This document shows, one piece after another, positions 22,937 to 34,906 of a DNA stretch of 64,000 nucleotides. How positions within the stretch are numbered: the first letter of the stretch is position 1; the number at the start of each line of letters is the position of its first letter. Below the pieces are notes generated by a model. It was not told the origin of the DNA, searched no databases, and saw only the letters and a list, made by a program, of their open reading frames with translations. The DNA comes from Nymphaea colorata (Eukaryota > Streptophyta > Magnoliopsida > Nymphaeales > Nymphaeaceae): contig NC_045149.1 of the NCBI RefSeq assembly GCF_008831285.2, positions 11,248,417 to 11,312,416 on the forward strand, read 5' to 3'. Position numbers and translations under genes: made by a program.

Positions 22937-23374
22937 AATGGACTTTTTGAGTTTGCATACAAGGTTACGGGTTCGTGCCATAGAGTGTCAGGGTGATTGA
23001 TCCGTACAGATTTCTTCCTTAAAGTCCCTTATAGAAAGGCATTCTTGATATCTAGTTGAAATAGGGGTCAATCAAAATTATAAGAAATAAATAAAAGGAT
23101 TTTGATGATATTCATTTTTACTGCTAAGGCAAAGGTCTCTTCATAGTCTAGTACCTATATTAGGATTTGGATTGGTCTCAATCAGTTCTGGGGTGTCACC
23201 ATTAAGCTCAGAGTCCTCTCTTTCTTCATTTTCAAAACTTTGACTGGTTACGAACACATCAAAATCCTTATATTCAGAAATGCCATGCAGGACAATGCTG
23301 TTGCCGTGTGTACACAAACCAAGTCGAGCTCGATCAAAGCCAGCTAGCGCTCGGCTCGGCTCGGCTCGGTTCAT
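22830..23374 (-). pseudogene. Ty1/copia RT remnant at the start of copy B
   Basis: Homologous to 3278-3853. The minus strand reads the linker NGDTPELIETNPNPNIGTRL and then RT pieces with stops. The catalytic-box part present at 3093-3277 is missing because the duplication breakpoint lies inside it. Confidence 0.65.
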
Positions 23375-24225
23375 ACATTACTTGACCCGACTCGAGTTGG
23401 GTTTTATATGGTTGGCTTTAGCTCGAGCGGATAGATTGTGGGGGAGCTCGAGCTCAACTCGATTTAGCTCATGGTTCCACCACATAAATTCTCAGATTTT
23501 CCTTAAACAAAGAAGACAAATTTTGAGGGAAGAAAAAAGACGTTGGACTCACTGGCTTTGTGCTACCCACGGACAGAGGTACAATTGGCCATGCCAAACA
23601 GTGCCTGAGACAGTCGGTTTCCATCTTAGTTTGCTGGAATCCATCGATGCAAGTGGAAAACCATGAGAAATTGAAAAAACAACAAAATAACGGAAATAAA
23701 AAACTTGGCATGGGTCGGCTGCTGTTGTGCCCCTATGATGGCTCAACAATCATCGGAGCAACCGGTGGCATGCTAGAGGCTGAACATGGTTGCGAAGAGC
23801 CTGAAATGATGACTTAAGACATGAGATTTTGGGCGAGGATAGAGAAACCAAAGGAAAAAATAGGTTTCAAGCACAACACATTTTATTCCTTATCGGAAAA
23901 CTTTAAAACTACCCCATGATTTTCTCTGGTTTTAAGAGAAACTGCTATAAAAGTGTACAATGTTTGCCACCTCACCTTTTTGCGAACCATTTGTAAAAAA
24001 TGGTTCATGACTTTGCATTTTGCAAATTTTAAATTGTTTTAGGAAACTTCAAAAAAAAACTGAAATTAACATGAACCTACTCAAATTTTATCCAGTCAAG
24101 CTCATGGAACTCAAACTCAGCTCATTTACAAAGTCAAGTTTTGACTTATCTCGAGCTTGACTCATTTAACAAACAAGTCGAGATTAACCAAGCAAGTTCA
24201 AGTCAAGCCCGAGTTGACATGACTC
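23300..24225. mobile_element. Decayed hAT-like element with CTCGAG-type subterminal repeats (copy B)
   Basis: Counterpart of 3790-4910. Inverted clusters of GCTCGAGC/GACTCGAG lie at 23320-23470 and 24070-24225. Near 23345-23375 a GGCTC word is repeated in tandem. No transposase sequence. Confidence 0.45.
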
Positions 24226-25139
24226 TTTATAGATCTCTATGTTGCAGTTTGAACTGTACTCCTCCTGGTTAATATTATAGGAGAAGAAGGAACGAGCTGA
24301 ACTCTCTTGTATAAGGTGTAGGCAGTTTTATCACTAAATTTACTTAATGCTTTGATTTTCTCTTATACTGATCGATGCCTGAACTTTCATGGCCCGCGCA
24401 TACTGCTGAAATTCTCTTTAGGCTCGTGCATGACTGTCATTATGTTTTAGCTTGTCTGCATGTCTTATAGATATCTTTACCATAGTTTTTGTACAGTTAA
24501 TTTATTAATTTGTGAGTTCCTTTTCTATTTTTAAAAGCATTTTCTCCCTTTTATTTAGACTTTGGGTAGGTGAAATGCATTCTAGTTATAGATTTTCATT
24601 TTGATAATTTGAATGCTCTACTGACAATGTTTCTTCGTTTTTTGGGTTTTAAGCTCTAACCTAAACATAGTTATAGACTTCGTTTTTCGTTTTTTGGAAC
24701 CCCTGAAGGCCGATCGCCCAGAACTACCAGCAATGACCTCTCGGGCATCACAAGTGCCGTGGGGAAGGTCATTGCCTCCCTTCAATGCCCGACCTGGCAT
24801 CCCCGGTAGCCCAGAACCACCATCAAAAACCTGCTGGACATCACTGGCACTGCTGAGGGGAGGCGACAACCTCCTCTCATGCAATGGTCATAGGGCATTG
24901 TGGAGGTCCTCATGACCGACATTTTCTTTTTCTTAAAAAAAGGAGCGTCTGGTAAAATGTCGTAAGAGGACACTTTCATGTTTGCATGCATGAATGTATA
25001 AAAAGTATGAACGTAAATATACAATATAATATAAATGTCCTGATTATGAGACCCCATCATGAGGAATTATATCACATTTGGGTTTCAGTCAACATACTTT
25101 GTCTAGACGTTGTGAAGTCCTACAATTTGGCTAAGGAGG
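24226..25139. other. No gene (copy B)
   Basis: Counterpart of 4911-6500. It includes the GC-richer module at 24690-24930, shorter than in copy A by about 370 bp. No domain-bearing frame. Confidence 0.5.
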
Positions 25140-26110
25140 TTATGTATTTACATTTACTGACTTTGCTATGATGAATGTTGTTCTTCCGGCTGATGGGATC
25201 ACTAGTCAGGAAAGAAGCTAATGAGAGAACGCAAGCCAATGCAAGTACTATGATGATGGTGATAAGCAGCGCTTTCAGCCTATGATGGTGCTCTGCCGTT
25301 TATACTGCTACTGTCCCGAAAAATCCTACAAAGTGAAGTGAAAGGAGAGCATGCAATCTGGTTGAACCACTTTGCCTCATGCCTCTATTTATAATGCTAC
25401 TATCCCAGAAAATCCTCCAAACTGAAGTGAAAGGAGAGCATGCAATCTTGTTGAACCACTATGCCTCATCCCTCAACAGGCTTAGCCATCGACAATAGGC
25501 CTCAAATATTGGCTTAAACTGCCCACAGCAGCCTCATAAGATATATTACTTTTACGTTGTCATTTGAAATATTTGATTGTGTATAAATGACCCTAAAAGG
25601 ATTGAAGTTATTCAATTAGTGCTCCTCCAACCAAAATTTCTGTCTCCATCGCCGGTTTCCAATAGTTCACACACTTTTAGCCGAGGTATTGGTTGCCTCC
25701 TTTGTTGGTGAGGACATCATATTATTGGAGAAGTTGGAGAAAATAACCTCAACAAGCAGTTAAAGTTGAGGAGGTTACAGTGGCAAATCTGAATGGCGTT
25801 AAACTTGCGTGATTCTAGCAGAGACAATATTGGCATGCATAATAACAACAATTAGATAACGATAAGGTTTTTGAAGTTTTTTCAGTTGTTGTAGACATCT
25901 GTACAAGACTGTTGTTTATCTCTTGTAGGCTATCCAAGCCATCCTCTTTGTCGATAATGTAAAGCTCAGTTTGCTATTGCCCATCATTTCCTTTACACAC
26001 TTGTAGCCTGTAGGCACGAGTTGCATTGATTCAATTCATAATAGGCGGCTGTGGAGCCACAAAAAGTCTTTGGAGGTGACACTTTTCACATATTTTCATG
26101 CCTGAAGGGA
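25140..26110 (-). pseudogene. Exon-like fragments of the unidentified membrane-segment gene (copy B)
   Basis: Counterpart of 6582-7320. The hydrophobic run and basic tail are still recognisable on the minus strand near 25290-25140, but the other two stretches have stops and frameshifts, and about 50 bp are inserted near 25975. A roughly 95-bp local tandem duplication lies at about 25287-25475. Confidence 0.35.
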
Positions 26111-26337
26111 CACTGATATACATACCATAACAACTGTTTAAAGACATTCGTTTGAAAATAAAGAAACCTTGAGAGGCTGGAGTGGGCTCATGCATATGTG
26201 CCTTCACCTCTAGCAACAGGTGAGATGCCCCAACAACAAAAGAGGCAAGCAACGCACTGTTGGAAGTGCATGAATGAGTAAGACCAAGCTGCTGTAACCC
26301 TCAGTTGCTTGATTTCAATGGCTGAACCAGTTAAGGG

Positions 26338-26342
26338 ATGAG
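26338..26342 (+). repeat. Target-site duplication (left) of copia element
   Basis: ATGAG is repeated at 32434-32438. The single, unoccupied copy is at 7569-7573. Confidence 0.95.
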
Positions 26343-26816
26343 TGTTGGGATTTCTCCCCATAACGCATATACAAAACCAAACGTATATACCCTAAACAGG
26401 ATCATGCTCATGCTAAATCATTGAAATAAACGAAACCTTAAACTGAAGTGGAAGCGTACCTGAATCCATCTGATCTGGTGCACGGGAAGATCGCAGCAAG
26501 GTCTTTCAGGGTACGTGCGGCGCACTTGAGGTCTCTCTCAGATGGGGAAGAGAAAAACCCTAGAAACCAATGTTTCAGGCAACCCTTGCACGACCACAGG
26601 GACCACTACCATTTTATAATAAGGACAATTATGGATTCCGCCCATCAAAGACTCCGTAATTGCGTACTGGTATCTATACATTTCAAAATTACCCCACACC
26701 ATCTAAAATGACGTAATATCCCAAAATGCAATCACTTAAGCGGATATTTACGTTAAGACAGCCATAATGTCTGAAATTCTTAATTGACATATGTCGGCCC
26801 ACCAAATGATCTTACA
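26343..26816 (-). repeat. 3' LTR of copia element
   Basis: 474 bp; on the plus strand it runs from TGTTGGGATT to GATCTTACA. It is equal in length to the other LTR and about 96% identical by hand count. Confidence 0.95.
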
Positions 26817-26830
26817 ATCTCCCACTTGGG
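26817..26830 (-). other. Polypurine tract of copia element
   Basis: On the minus strand CCAAGTGGGAGAT sits directly before the 3' LTR, which is the expected plus-strand primer position. Confidence 0.75.
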
Positions 26831-27329
26831 CCAAATATGTCTTTATACATTCAGACATTACACAAAACCTTAGGAGCTCATAATTGCTATCTTATTAAAC
26901 GTCATTTTCACCAATCTCGTCCATGACCATATCAACACAGAACCAAAGCGGCTTTCGCTATATTAAAATTAGCTAAACCTTTAATGATCACAAATGTTAA
27001 CATAATCAATTACATAGATCTGATATGGATGTATAGCATGAGAATTACATGCAATGTGATTACAACATGTCTATTCTCAACTGGTCCAACTTTAAAACCT
27101 TATGGAGATCAAAACCTAACACATAAACACAAAATGGAACCAAAGAACTTTAAACTTTATTCTGTAGAAAACTGAATATGTGTCCATACATAAGAGCAAA
27201 CAAAATACAAACTCCCACTAAACCAGCACATCATCCAAGGATAACACCCCCATATGAACAACATGTTCATGAAAGACCTTATGTGCTAAACCCTTGGTAA
27301 GCGGATCCACAATCATAGAGTTTGTCCCA

Positions 27330-27800
27330 ATATGCTCTAAAGACACCTGACCATTCTGTATCCCCTCTTTAACAGCCTAAAAAACTTAATGTCGATGTGC
27401 TTCGACTTTGACAAACTGTGGCTGTTATAAGAGTACATGACTGCTGAATTATTGTCACACAACAACCTTAGTGGTCTTTCTATACCATACATAATGCGCA
27501 GCCTCGTGATAAAATTCTGCAATCACAAAACCTGATTGAATGTCATTATCTTGGCACTCAGCAAAGTCAGAATCTGAATACCCAATGATCTCCCACTGGT
27601 CTGACTTCTTGTATGTGAGCATAAAATCTTATGTTCTTTTTTAAGTACCTCAAAACTCTTTTGGCTGCTTTCCAATGACCCATACCAGGATTACTTAAGT
27701 ATCTGCCTAACATTCCAATGATAAATGCAATATCCAAATGAGTACAAACCTGAACATACATAAGGCTTCCCACAACAGACAAATAGGGAATCATTTCCAT
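27330..27800 (-). pseudogene. copia RNase H remnant
   Basis: Frames at 27800-27567 (IPYLSVVGSLMYVQVCTHLD, then LGRYLSNPGMGHWKAAKRVL) and 27522-27337 (RPLRLLCDNNSAVMYS, SKSKHIDIKF) match the connection and RNase H domains of plant copia pol. They are separated by a deletion that removes the DADFAG and STxAEY region, so the domain cannot be active. Confidence 0.85.
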
Positions 27801-28021
27801 TTCTTTAGATTCGATTTTACTTTTAGGGCACTGTTTGAGACTAAACTTGTCTCATTTAGCAACTGGAGTCTTTCATGGTTTACAATCCTTCATGTCATAT
27901 CGTTGAAGCACCTTATCAATGTAGGCCTTTTGTGATGATCCAAGAATACCCCGAGAACGATCTCGAAATATTTGGATCCCCAATACAAAAGATGCACAAC
28001 CAAGATCCTTCATGTCAAACT

Positions 28022-28280
28022 TTATTGACTAAAAATCTTAGTTTCATGCAATATGCCAACATCATTACTTGCCAACAATATATCATTGACATATAAAACC
28101 AGAAAGATAAATTTGCCCCCACTAAACTTTTGGTATACACATTCATCAACCATATTAATTTCGAAACCAAATGAAACTATATCTTGATGAAGTTTGTAAT
28201 ACCATTGACTGGACAACTTGCTTTAGTCCATATATGGATTTCCTTAGTGACACCTCTACTTAATTTTCTTGAGGTTGTTG
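28022..28280 (-). pseudogene. copia reverse transcriptase remnant
   Basis: The reading frame contains QWYYKLHQDIVSFGF and the catalytic box as FLVLYVNDILLASND, where the first catalytic Asp of YVDD is Asn. Upstream RT motifs are missing apart from a short frameshifted LRKSIYG-like piece near 28235, so most of the fingers region is deleted. Inactive. Confidence 0.85.
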
Positions 28281-28379
28281 AGTTTGTTCTTCAGTATGGA
28301 GATCGACATCATTGCCTTCTTCTGAATAAAGTGGACTCAGGTCCCTCTTCAAAAGCAATGTTCATAACCTGATCACCTC

Positions 28380-28870
28380 CCAAACTCAATATCCTCAAAG
28401 AAATGGGCGTTTTCCTTTCAAAGAAAGACTTACTAAATGGATTAAAAAAAAATAACCCCTTAATGTTTGTTCATTTTCCCTTTATACATTCAGTGCAGAC
28501 ACTAAAGTTTGCAAAATCAAGGGACTCAAGAATTCCTTTTGACATAAGCCTTTATATTCTCTTTTCAGAGATATGTCATAAGCACCAATGTCATAACATA
28601 GCAGAATTCTCTTTGGCTAATTTTCTTTTAGTACCACTAAACGTAACATGCAAGGTTTCATTATATGAAGCAACCGTATCAAGCAAATAAAGGTTATCGC
28701 TACTAAACAAAGAACCAGTGGAATTCAAATTTGAATGCAGAAACTACTTAAATTTATTTCCTCCAAATGAACAATAATAACCAAATTTGTTTAGTAAGGA
28801 AATAACAACCAAATTCCGTCTAAAAGGCGGTATTACATAAGTTTCTATCAAATTCAAATAACAACCAGTC
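28380..28870 (-). pseudogene. copia protease-to-integrase zinc-finger remnant
   Basis: Minus-strand pieces read IETYVIPPFRRNLVVIS and LLDTVASYNETLHV, then the pre-integrase finger NSAMLWH followed by FSVCTECIKGK with stops between. The DDE integrase core that should follow is absent: the sequence passes to IEFG/VFEEGPE-type linker text within about 100 bp. Confidence 0.7.
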
Positions 28871-28871
28871 T

Positions 28872-29870
28872 TTAACAATAACTCAAAAAATCTGCTATGG
28901 CTTCAATCTTCGCCTTCATGTCATCGCCCTCATAGATGAATCTTTCAGCATCAATTGGCGTCCGACAATTTAGGCAGCCCTGCACAGAAACACTTATGTG
29001 AGTAGTAGCAACCGAATCTACCCACAAGTGCCTTGATACTGAAATTAAATTAACCTCAAAACAAACCAAAGTAAGAATCGTACCTTTCTTTTCACGCCAT
29101 GCGTGATACTTAGTACAATCCTTCTTCATATGACCTTCATCCTTGCAAAAGAAGCAGCTTGATTTGTCTTCCTTATGCTTCTTCTGTTTCTTAATGGATG
29201 CGTGATCAACTGCAATTTCCTTAATAGTCTTTCTTTTCTTACTTTTAGGCGTAGTAGCCAAGTGAGCACTTTCTATCCTATCATGCTTCAATCTCTCCTC
29301 TTCTTCCACACAGTGCGAAATGAGCTCATTAAGAGTCCATTTCTCCTTTTGAGAGTTATAACTAACTTTAAACTGTCCAAACTATGGTGGAAGAGAAAGA
29401 AGAACCATATGCACTATAAAGTCTTCGGGTAACCTCAGATCTAGCGCCTGTAATTTTGAAGCAAGATGAGACATTTCCATAATGTGCTCCCGTATGTTCC
29501 CCTTATTTTTATACTTCAACGTCACAAGTTTACTCAAAAGAGTGCTTGTTTCAGCCTTTTCATTTTTAGCAAAACGTTTTTCAATCTCTTCAAGGAACGC
29601 CTTGGCACTAGCCTTTTCAGTAATAGAGCCCTTAAAATTTTCTGGGATTGATCTCTTCATGATCATTAGACACATGCGGTTTGAGCGTTCCCACAGTTCA
29701 AAGTACCGCTTATCCTCATGGGAACTTTGATCTGTTGGATGAGGTGGGCACGACTCCCTAAATGCAAGGTCAATATCCATACAACCCAGAACAATCATGA
29801 CAGTTTCTTTCCAGTCCTTAAAATTTGAATCATTTAACTCAAGAACAGTACTCAAATTTGCAGATATCAT
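28872..29870 (-). pseudogene. copia gag polyprotein, broken
   Basis: The likely start is the Met of MISANLSTVLELNDSNFKDW at 29870. The capsid-like (UBN2-type) region runs to 29382, where an in-frame TAG stops it after VHMVLLSLPP. The same frame then continues to 28872 with a Lys-rich segment, the zinc knuckle CFFCKDEGHMKKDC (29115-29156) and a changed protease site (WVDSVATTHIS; family usually WxxDSGAT). Only a few lesions separate this gag from an open frame, so it is the best preserved part of the element. Confidence 0.85.
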
Positions 29871-30639
29871 AGAAGCAGAACTCACTGTACAAAGAACAAA
29901 CCAAAAATACCAAACATGCTCACAATCAATACATGTACAAAGATGAAATAACAAATATAAATAAATTTAAATACGATGGCCTAAATCCCATCACAAGGTA
30001 CCGGTGCAACATTAATATCCAATCTTTGGATTGAAATACTAACTGCAAGTGGTATTCTTGGTCAACAATGAATATAGATAATTAACCCTGTCAAACAACG
30101 AGCCTATCTTTGGATTGACCCGCTATTCACATGGAAACCTGAAAAATTATCACATATTCATTGCCCTGTATACTTAAACCCGACCAAGCAACAATCCTCG
30201 TTTGGGTTGATCATTGCCCGCATGGATCAAGTATACTATCATCCAATGTTCAAAACAGGCAAATTCATACAACAGAGGTCACTTTGGCGACATAAAGTAC
30301 AAACTTACTCATTTCAAACAACAGACATGGCCAAAGTTCAAATTCATAATCCAAATATTCATCTAAAGTAAACCCACAAATTTAAAACATGCAAAACATG
30401 ATACATGAATTAAAATTTACATACAAAATTTGTCATTCATTGAATCTAAAATCAAATGATTCAATGATGTGTGCCCAAAAGAGTCCAAAATTTTCTAAAC
30501 CGATACCATAATTGTGCTTAAGTGGGTCAAGAACTACTGAATCGGCCTTAAAATGGCATGTATCGTTCTTAAACCACAGTTAGAACACCCACATGCCCCT
30601 ACATAGGGCTGAACCAATCTAAAAATTGGACGTACCGGT
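29871..30639. other. copia leader, AT-rich part
   Basis: Untranslated leader between the tandem array and gag. No coding sequence is evident. Confidence 0.6.
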
Positions 30640-31125
30640 CAAAAAATAGACCGTATCGGTTCTAAAACCCACTGAACCGGTTAAAATTGGCCAAAAAACA
30701 GTTCCAGAACTCAATGAACCGGTCTGAAAAGCTCTGAATCGGTCTAAATATCAAGTGAACCGGTTTGAAAATGCCCGAATCGGTTCAAAAATCAATTGAC
30801 TTGGTTTTGAAATGCCCAAATCGGTTCCAAAACTGAATGAACCGGTCAGAAAAGCCCCAAATCGGTCTGAAAACTAACTGAACCGGTCTGGAAAAGCCCG
30901 AATCGTTTAAAAACTGGATGAACCGGTTTGGAAAAGGCCCGAATCGGTTCCAAAACTAAATGAACCGGTCTGGAAAAGCCCGAATCGTTTAAAAACTGGA
31001 TGAACCGGTTTGGAAAAGGCCCGAATCGGTTCTAAAACTAAATGAACCGGTCTGGAAAAGCCCGAATCGTTTAAAACTGGATGAACTGGTTTGGAAAAGG
31101 CCCGAATCGGTTTTTCAAAAGTTAA
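30640..31125 (-). repeat. 82-bp tandem array inside the copia leader
   Basis: GAACCGGTCTGGAAAAGCCC recurs at 30880, 30962 and 31044 (82-bp spacing), with related half-units GAACCGGTTTGGAAAAGGCC between them (about 41-bp sub-period) and more diverged units back to about 30640. Minus-strand frames through it are periodic translations, not a gene. Confidence 0.85.
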
Positions 31126-31944
31126 ACCGCATGGGTACGGGTCGGGTCCGACAGGACCCGACCCGGTTCGAAAAATCAAACGCAGGGGCTCGGGCGCGAG
31201 GCGGCAAAATGTTTTGTTTTTTTTTTTTTTAACTTTATGCATCTGAATCGGGTCAGGACTGACCCGACCCGGGTCTGACCCGCCTCCCGCTCGACCGACG
31301 CCGCTGCTCGCCCGAAACCGCTGCTCGCCTCTGATCAGTCACCGAACTGACGGCAAACGGCGAAATCGCCTCCGGCGGGCCACCGGGGGCCTTGGGTGGG
31401 CGCCGGTAGGTGTCACGACGTCGTCCGACGATAGAGAGCTCGATGGCATGGCCGGAGGCGGGCGGACGGAGGTGGGCGAAACCCGTTCTACCGCCCCTGT
31501 TGCAGTTCTTTCAGAAACCGAAAAGGGAAATCGGAAGGGACAGAGGTGGGTGGTCGCTGGCCGTTGCCCGAACCGGCGGTCGCTGCCCGCCGTGCCGCCA
31601 AAACGTCTGGCCCCAGCCGTTGCCCCTCTCTGCCGTCGCCTCCCCTTTTGTGTCTTCTTCTTCTTTCGTGGCTGCGACAGAAGCCCGACGGCTTCTGTCG
31701 CCCACGACCGAGGCTCAACGCGACAGCGACCTCGCCGGCCATTTCCCCTCCCTCTGTCCCTTTCTCCGGTTGCGACGGAAGCCGACGGCTTCCATCGCCA
31801 ACGCGATGGAGGCCGTTGCCCCCTGTCCAGTTTTTTTTTTTTTTTTTTTTTTTTGAAAACTTGCAGCCGAAGAACAGGGAAGAACCCAATAAGAAGACGC
31901 ACAAAAAAACATCCAAAAAACTCAACGATTCAACAATGAGCATA
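31126..31944 (-). other. GC-rich part of the copia leader
   Basis: Sequence between the primer site and the array. It is GC-rich, with overlapping Arg/Pro-rich frames on both strands and a run of over 20 T (A on the element's strand) near 31830-31855. No domain is recognisable. Confidence 0.6.
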
Positions 31945-31957
31945 GGCTCTGATACCA
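31945..31957 (-). other. Primer-binding site (tRNA-iMet)
   Basis: On the minus strand TGGTATCAGAGCC lies two bases after the end of the 5' LTR, the standard plant copia primer site. Confidence 0.95.
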
Positions 31958-31959
31958 AA

Positions 31960-32433
31960 TGTTGGGATTTCTCTCCATAACGCATATACAAAACCAAACG
32001 TATATACCCTAAACAGGATTATGCTCATGCTAAATCATTCAAATAAACGAAACCTTAAACTGAAGCGGAAGCGTACCTGAATCCATCTGATCTGGTGCAC
32101 GGGAAGATCGCAGCAGGGTCTTCCAGGGTACGTGCGGCGCGCTTGAGGTCTCTCTCAGATGGGGAAGAGGAAAACCCTAGAAACCAATGTTTCAGGCAAC
32201 CCTTGCATGACCCCAGGGACCACTACCATTTTATAATAAGGACAATTACGGATTTCGCCCATCAAAGACTCCGTAGTTGCGTACTGGTATCTATACATTT
32301 CAAAATTGCCCCATACCATCTAAAATGACGTAATATCCCAAAATGCAATCACTTAAGCGGATATTTACATTAAGACAACCATAATATCTGAAATTCTTAA
32401 TTGACATATGTCGGCCCACCAAATGATCTTACA
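31960..32433 (-). repeat. 5' LTR of copia element
   Basis: 474 bp, TGTTGGGATT to GATCTTACA on the plus strand. The element's transcript would begin in this LTR and run toward lower coordinates. Confidence 0.95.
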
Positions 32434-32438
32434 ATGAG
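32434..32438 (+). repeat. Target-site duplication (right) of copia element
   Basis: ATGAG, matching 26338-26342. The sequence then continues with the copy A homologue of 7574. Confidence 0.95.
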
Positions 32439-34059
32439 GCCCAGTCGTTCTACATGGTTGTAAAGGCCCTCCTTTCACTTTCTTTTGAAGGATTTTTGGT
32501 ACAGTTGTAGTATGCATGATAGAGCATCATCTTGTAGAACGATAGAGTTGCTTATCAGCATCAACATGTATCTCTCAGGTCACTTACATCATATGTCTCT
32601 ACTGAAGATGATTGTCTCGATAATGCCAAAAATCATAGTGTTGATTTTTCTGAAGGAAAAAAAAAGGATCGGATGTAGACAAAACTTCTAGAGTTCAAGA
32701 TTCCAGGCAAACTTACTTACTTTTATCTATCATTGGTATCAGAATGTTTAGTTGCAGGTGTAGAATGATGCTACAACAGGAATGACCCGAGAAAGACCAT
32801 ACAAAATTGGGAGTCATGGCCCCATCTTTCACTGGTATAGATGCTCCCATAAGTTTACACTGGTGAACCATTGACCGGTATAGACTTTCCTATTACCCTT
32901 ACTTTGCCCATACCTGAAAGTAATCACCGGTCTATAACGGTGAACTCTGGGAGAACTTTTTTTGTAGTCTATAGAGGGAGCAAAGAGACTGGTGGATGTT
33001 TTTTTTTATTCTGTCTCAGATTCCCCTTTCCTGATTTTTGGAAACAAATATTTTTATTTGGAAGGCAGTAATGCATGCCGAACTAATCACGGTGTCCAAC
33101 CACTCGAAGCAAGAATGGAGATAGAATCTTTTTGGGAGTGAATAACATTTTCTAATTTTATAGGGGACTAATAGTATTTTCAAATTTGGTACACAGATCG
33201 AATGCTATTTTCCAGAATTTTTACAGATACCAAGTTAAAAATTTTTAAAACATAAACTTTTTTTCTTTTCAACATGTGAAGGTAGGGGGGGGGTGTGGGT
33301 GTGGGGGCTTCTCTCTCTTCCTCTATGCGCTAAGCTTCAGGGCTTCTTCCACCATGTCGTTTATTGAATGTGGGTAGATAGTTTATGGCTTCTTGACCAC
33401 TGTAGGTATTTAATTGTTTTTGTAAAACCAGTTCTTTGCAAATTTATTATTCAACATTTTAACTTTTAACTCTACAAACTTCGGAACCATATATCACACA
33501 TAAAATGAAGGAAAGGTTTGTAAATTAATTGCTCCTTTCGCAATGTGAAAAGAGTGGGGGATTAAATGGTGCTGGTCCTCTCTGCTATTAATTGAAAAAG
33601 CATTGCAACTTGTATTTAAACTATGACATCATATGATAGTGTGACCCACTAAGGCTATTCCCACTGTCATTTTTTCTGATTCATATTGTTATCATTTATT
33701 TCTATATGGTTGACCTCCCTCTACAACTTCCAGTTCTCTTATGTTGATACCATAGCATTAGTGTAGCTGTTCCTCAGCAGTTTTTGAGAAAATTGGAATA
33801 GAGCCAAAAGTACAAAGAATAGGTAAATAAAAAGTGAGAGGCAATTTAATTTCATGCAAGAGCATTGTTAAAGGAAAACTATAAGATGCTGACAGCATTG
33901 CTTGATAACATATATGGAAATTGTTAGTTCGCAGTATGACACACCAAAAGTTCTTCTTAACCCTCTTATTTCTTTGTTCGTTGGTGCTAATATTCGATTG
34001 ATTTAGAAATTAATTAATCCTTAAATTTCTAAAAAAGAAAATGATGAGAGAGAGAGAGA
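32439..34059. other. No gene (copy B)
   Basis: Counterpart of 7574-8700, including the left direct repeat (about 33290-33430). Part of 32500-33070 is not matched in copy A. Confidence 0.5.
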
Positions 34060-34253
34060 AACCCGTAGCTGCTGCACTGTGAAGCCATAGTGCATACAGA
34101 TAATGTTGAGTTGTAGCATGCTTTTTGCTTGTACTATTAAAGGGTGAGACACTCAAACTCGTCTGCCTCTCCTCTCTAAGAGTACCATTGAACAAAGCCA
34201 GTCATCTCAATTGCTTCTTTTTGAGTCACGTAAGGATTCATCAATGACCTTAA

Positions 34254-34906
34254 AGGGGTGTTTGATGTCTTAGAATTTTGATCCTGGAACCAAAATTCGA
34301 GAATCAAATTTCCACACTGCAAGAATACTAATCTTTAATGGCATCCACCACGTGTAACTGAAACTTGTTGGTGGGGAAAAATGTATGCCACAAAAAATGC
34401 CACTGAAAGTAGAGACAGTGATTCCCTTTAGTCGCATTATTTACATATGCCATAGATTGTAGACCTTCTATTGTGCACCAAACAGAGAACATTGGTTTTC
34501 AATGGCGCAGTGGCGTCTCCACGCCAATGAAGAGCCTATTTCTTGTAGTGCCACCTCAACTTGAAATTGGAATGAAAATTTCAATTCCAATTTTCCGTAA
34601 AGTTATAGTATGGAATCTTGATTCTAGAATTAAAAATAACTTGTTTGATGGAAAGGAAATTAAAATTCTAAAATTCATGAATTATGGCCTTCATTCCTTG
34701 TGCCCCAAGGAGGGATGCAAAGATTCTAGGATTCTGAATCATAATTCAAACCCCTAAGATGGGATCATAATAAAAAAAAATTCATTCTAGAATGAGTCAA
34801 TAATTGCAGAATCAAAATTCTTTGTTTGATAACATAATTGCCATTTTTAAAGGATGAGAATAATGATTCTAGAATTTCATTGGTTTCAAGTGAATGGAAC
34901 GCCACG
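34254..34906. mobile_element. Tourist-like (PIF/Harbinger) MITE, copy B
   Basis: The left end AGGGGTGTTTGATG follows TAA (34251-34253). The right end GGAACGCCACG precedes TAA (34907-34909). It is the same insertion as 8909-9484, so it predates the segmental duplication. Confidence 0.6.
34315..34550. mobile_element. CACTA-type MITE, complete, nested in the Tourist-like MITE
   Basis: This 236-bp element starts CACTGCAAGAA and ends TTTCTTGTAGTG, whose reverse complement is CACTACAAGAAA, the classic plant CACTA terminus. A 3-bp duplication CCA flanks it (34312-34314 and 34551-34553). No coding capacity. The first terminus has one change (G for A). Confidence 0.85.

Larger units (their letters stand above)
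26343..32433 (-). mobile_element. Ty1/copia LTR retrotransposon, complete ends, decayed interior
   Basis: The 6.09-kb element lies in minus orientation with two 474-bp LTRs (26343-26816 and 31960-32433), each starting TG and ending CA, and a 5-bp duplication ATGAG. A tRNA-iMet primer site abuts the upstream LTR (31945-31957) and a purine tract abuts the downstream LTR (26817-26830). From the primer site comes a 2-kb leader with a GC-rich block and an 82-bp tandem array, then gag (29870-29382 and on), a CCHC knuckle, protease and integrase zinc-finger remnants, a truncated RT and RNase H ending near 27330. The integrase core is deleted. My hand count finds about 18 LTR differences (3.8%), about 16 of them transitions. 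Confidence 0.95.

Noticed and set aside
30640-31125. Possible CRISPR-like or satellite array
   Set aside because: Units are 82 bp with graded divergence and no constant-length unique spacers. It lies between the primer site and gag of a retrotransposon, so it is a leader tandem repeat.
31339-31997. Several overlapping frames of 100-190 codons on both strands
   Set aside because: They lie in the GC-rich leader of the copia element, are Arg/Pro/Ser-rich in all frames, run through a poly-T tract and show no domain. They are by-products of base composition.
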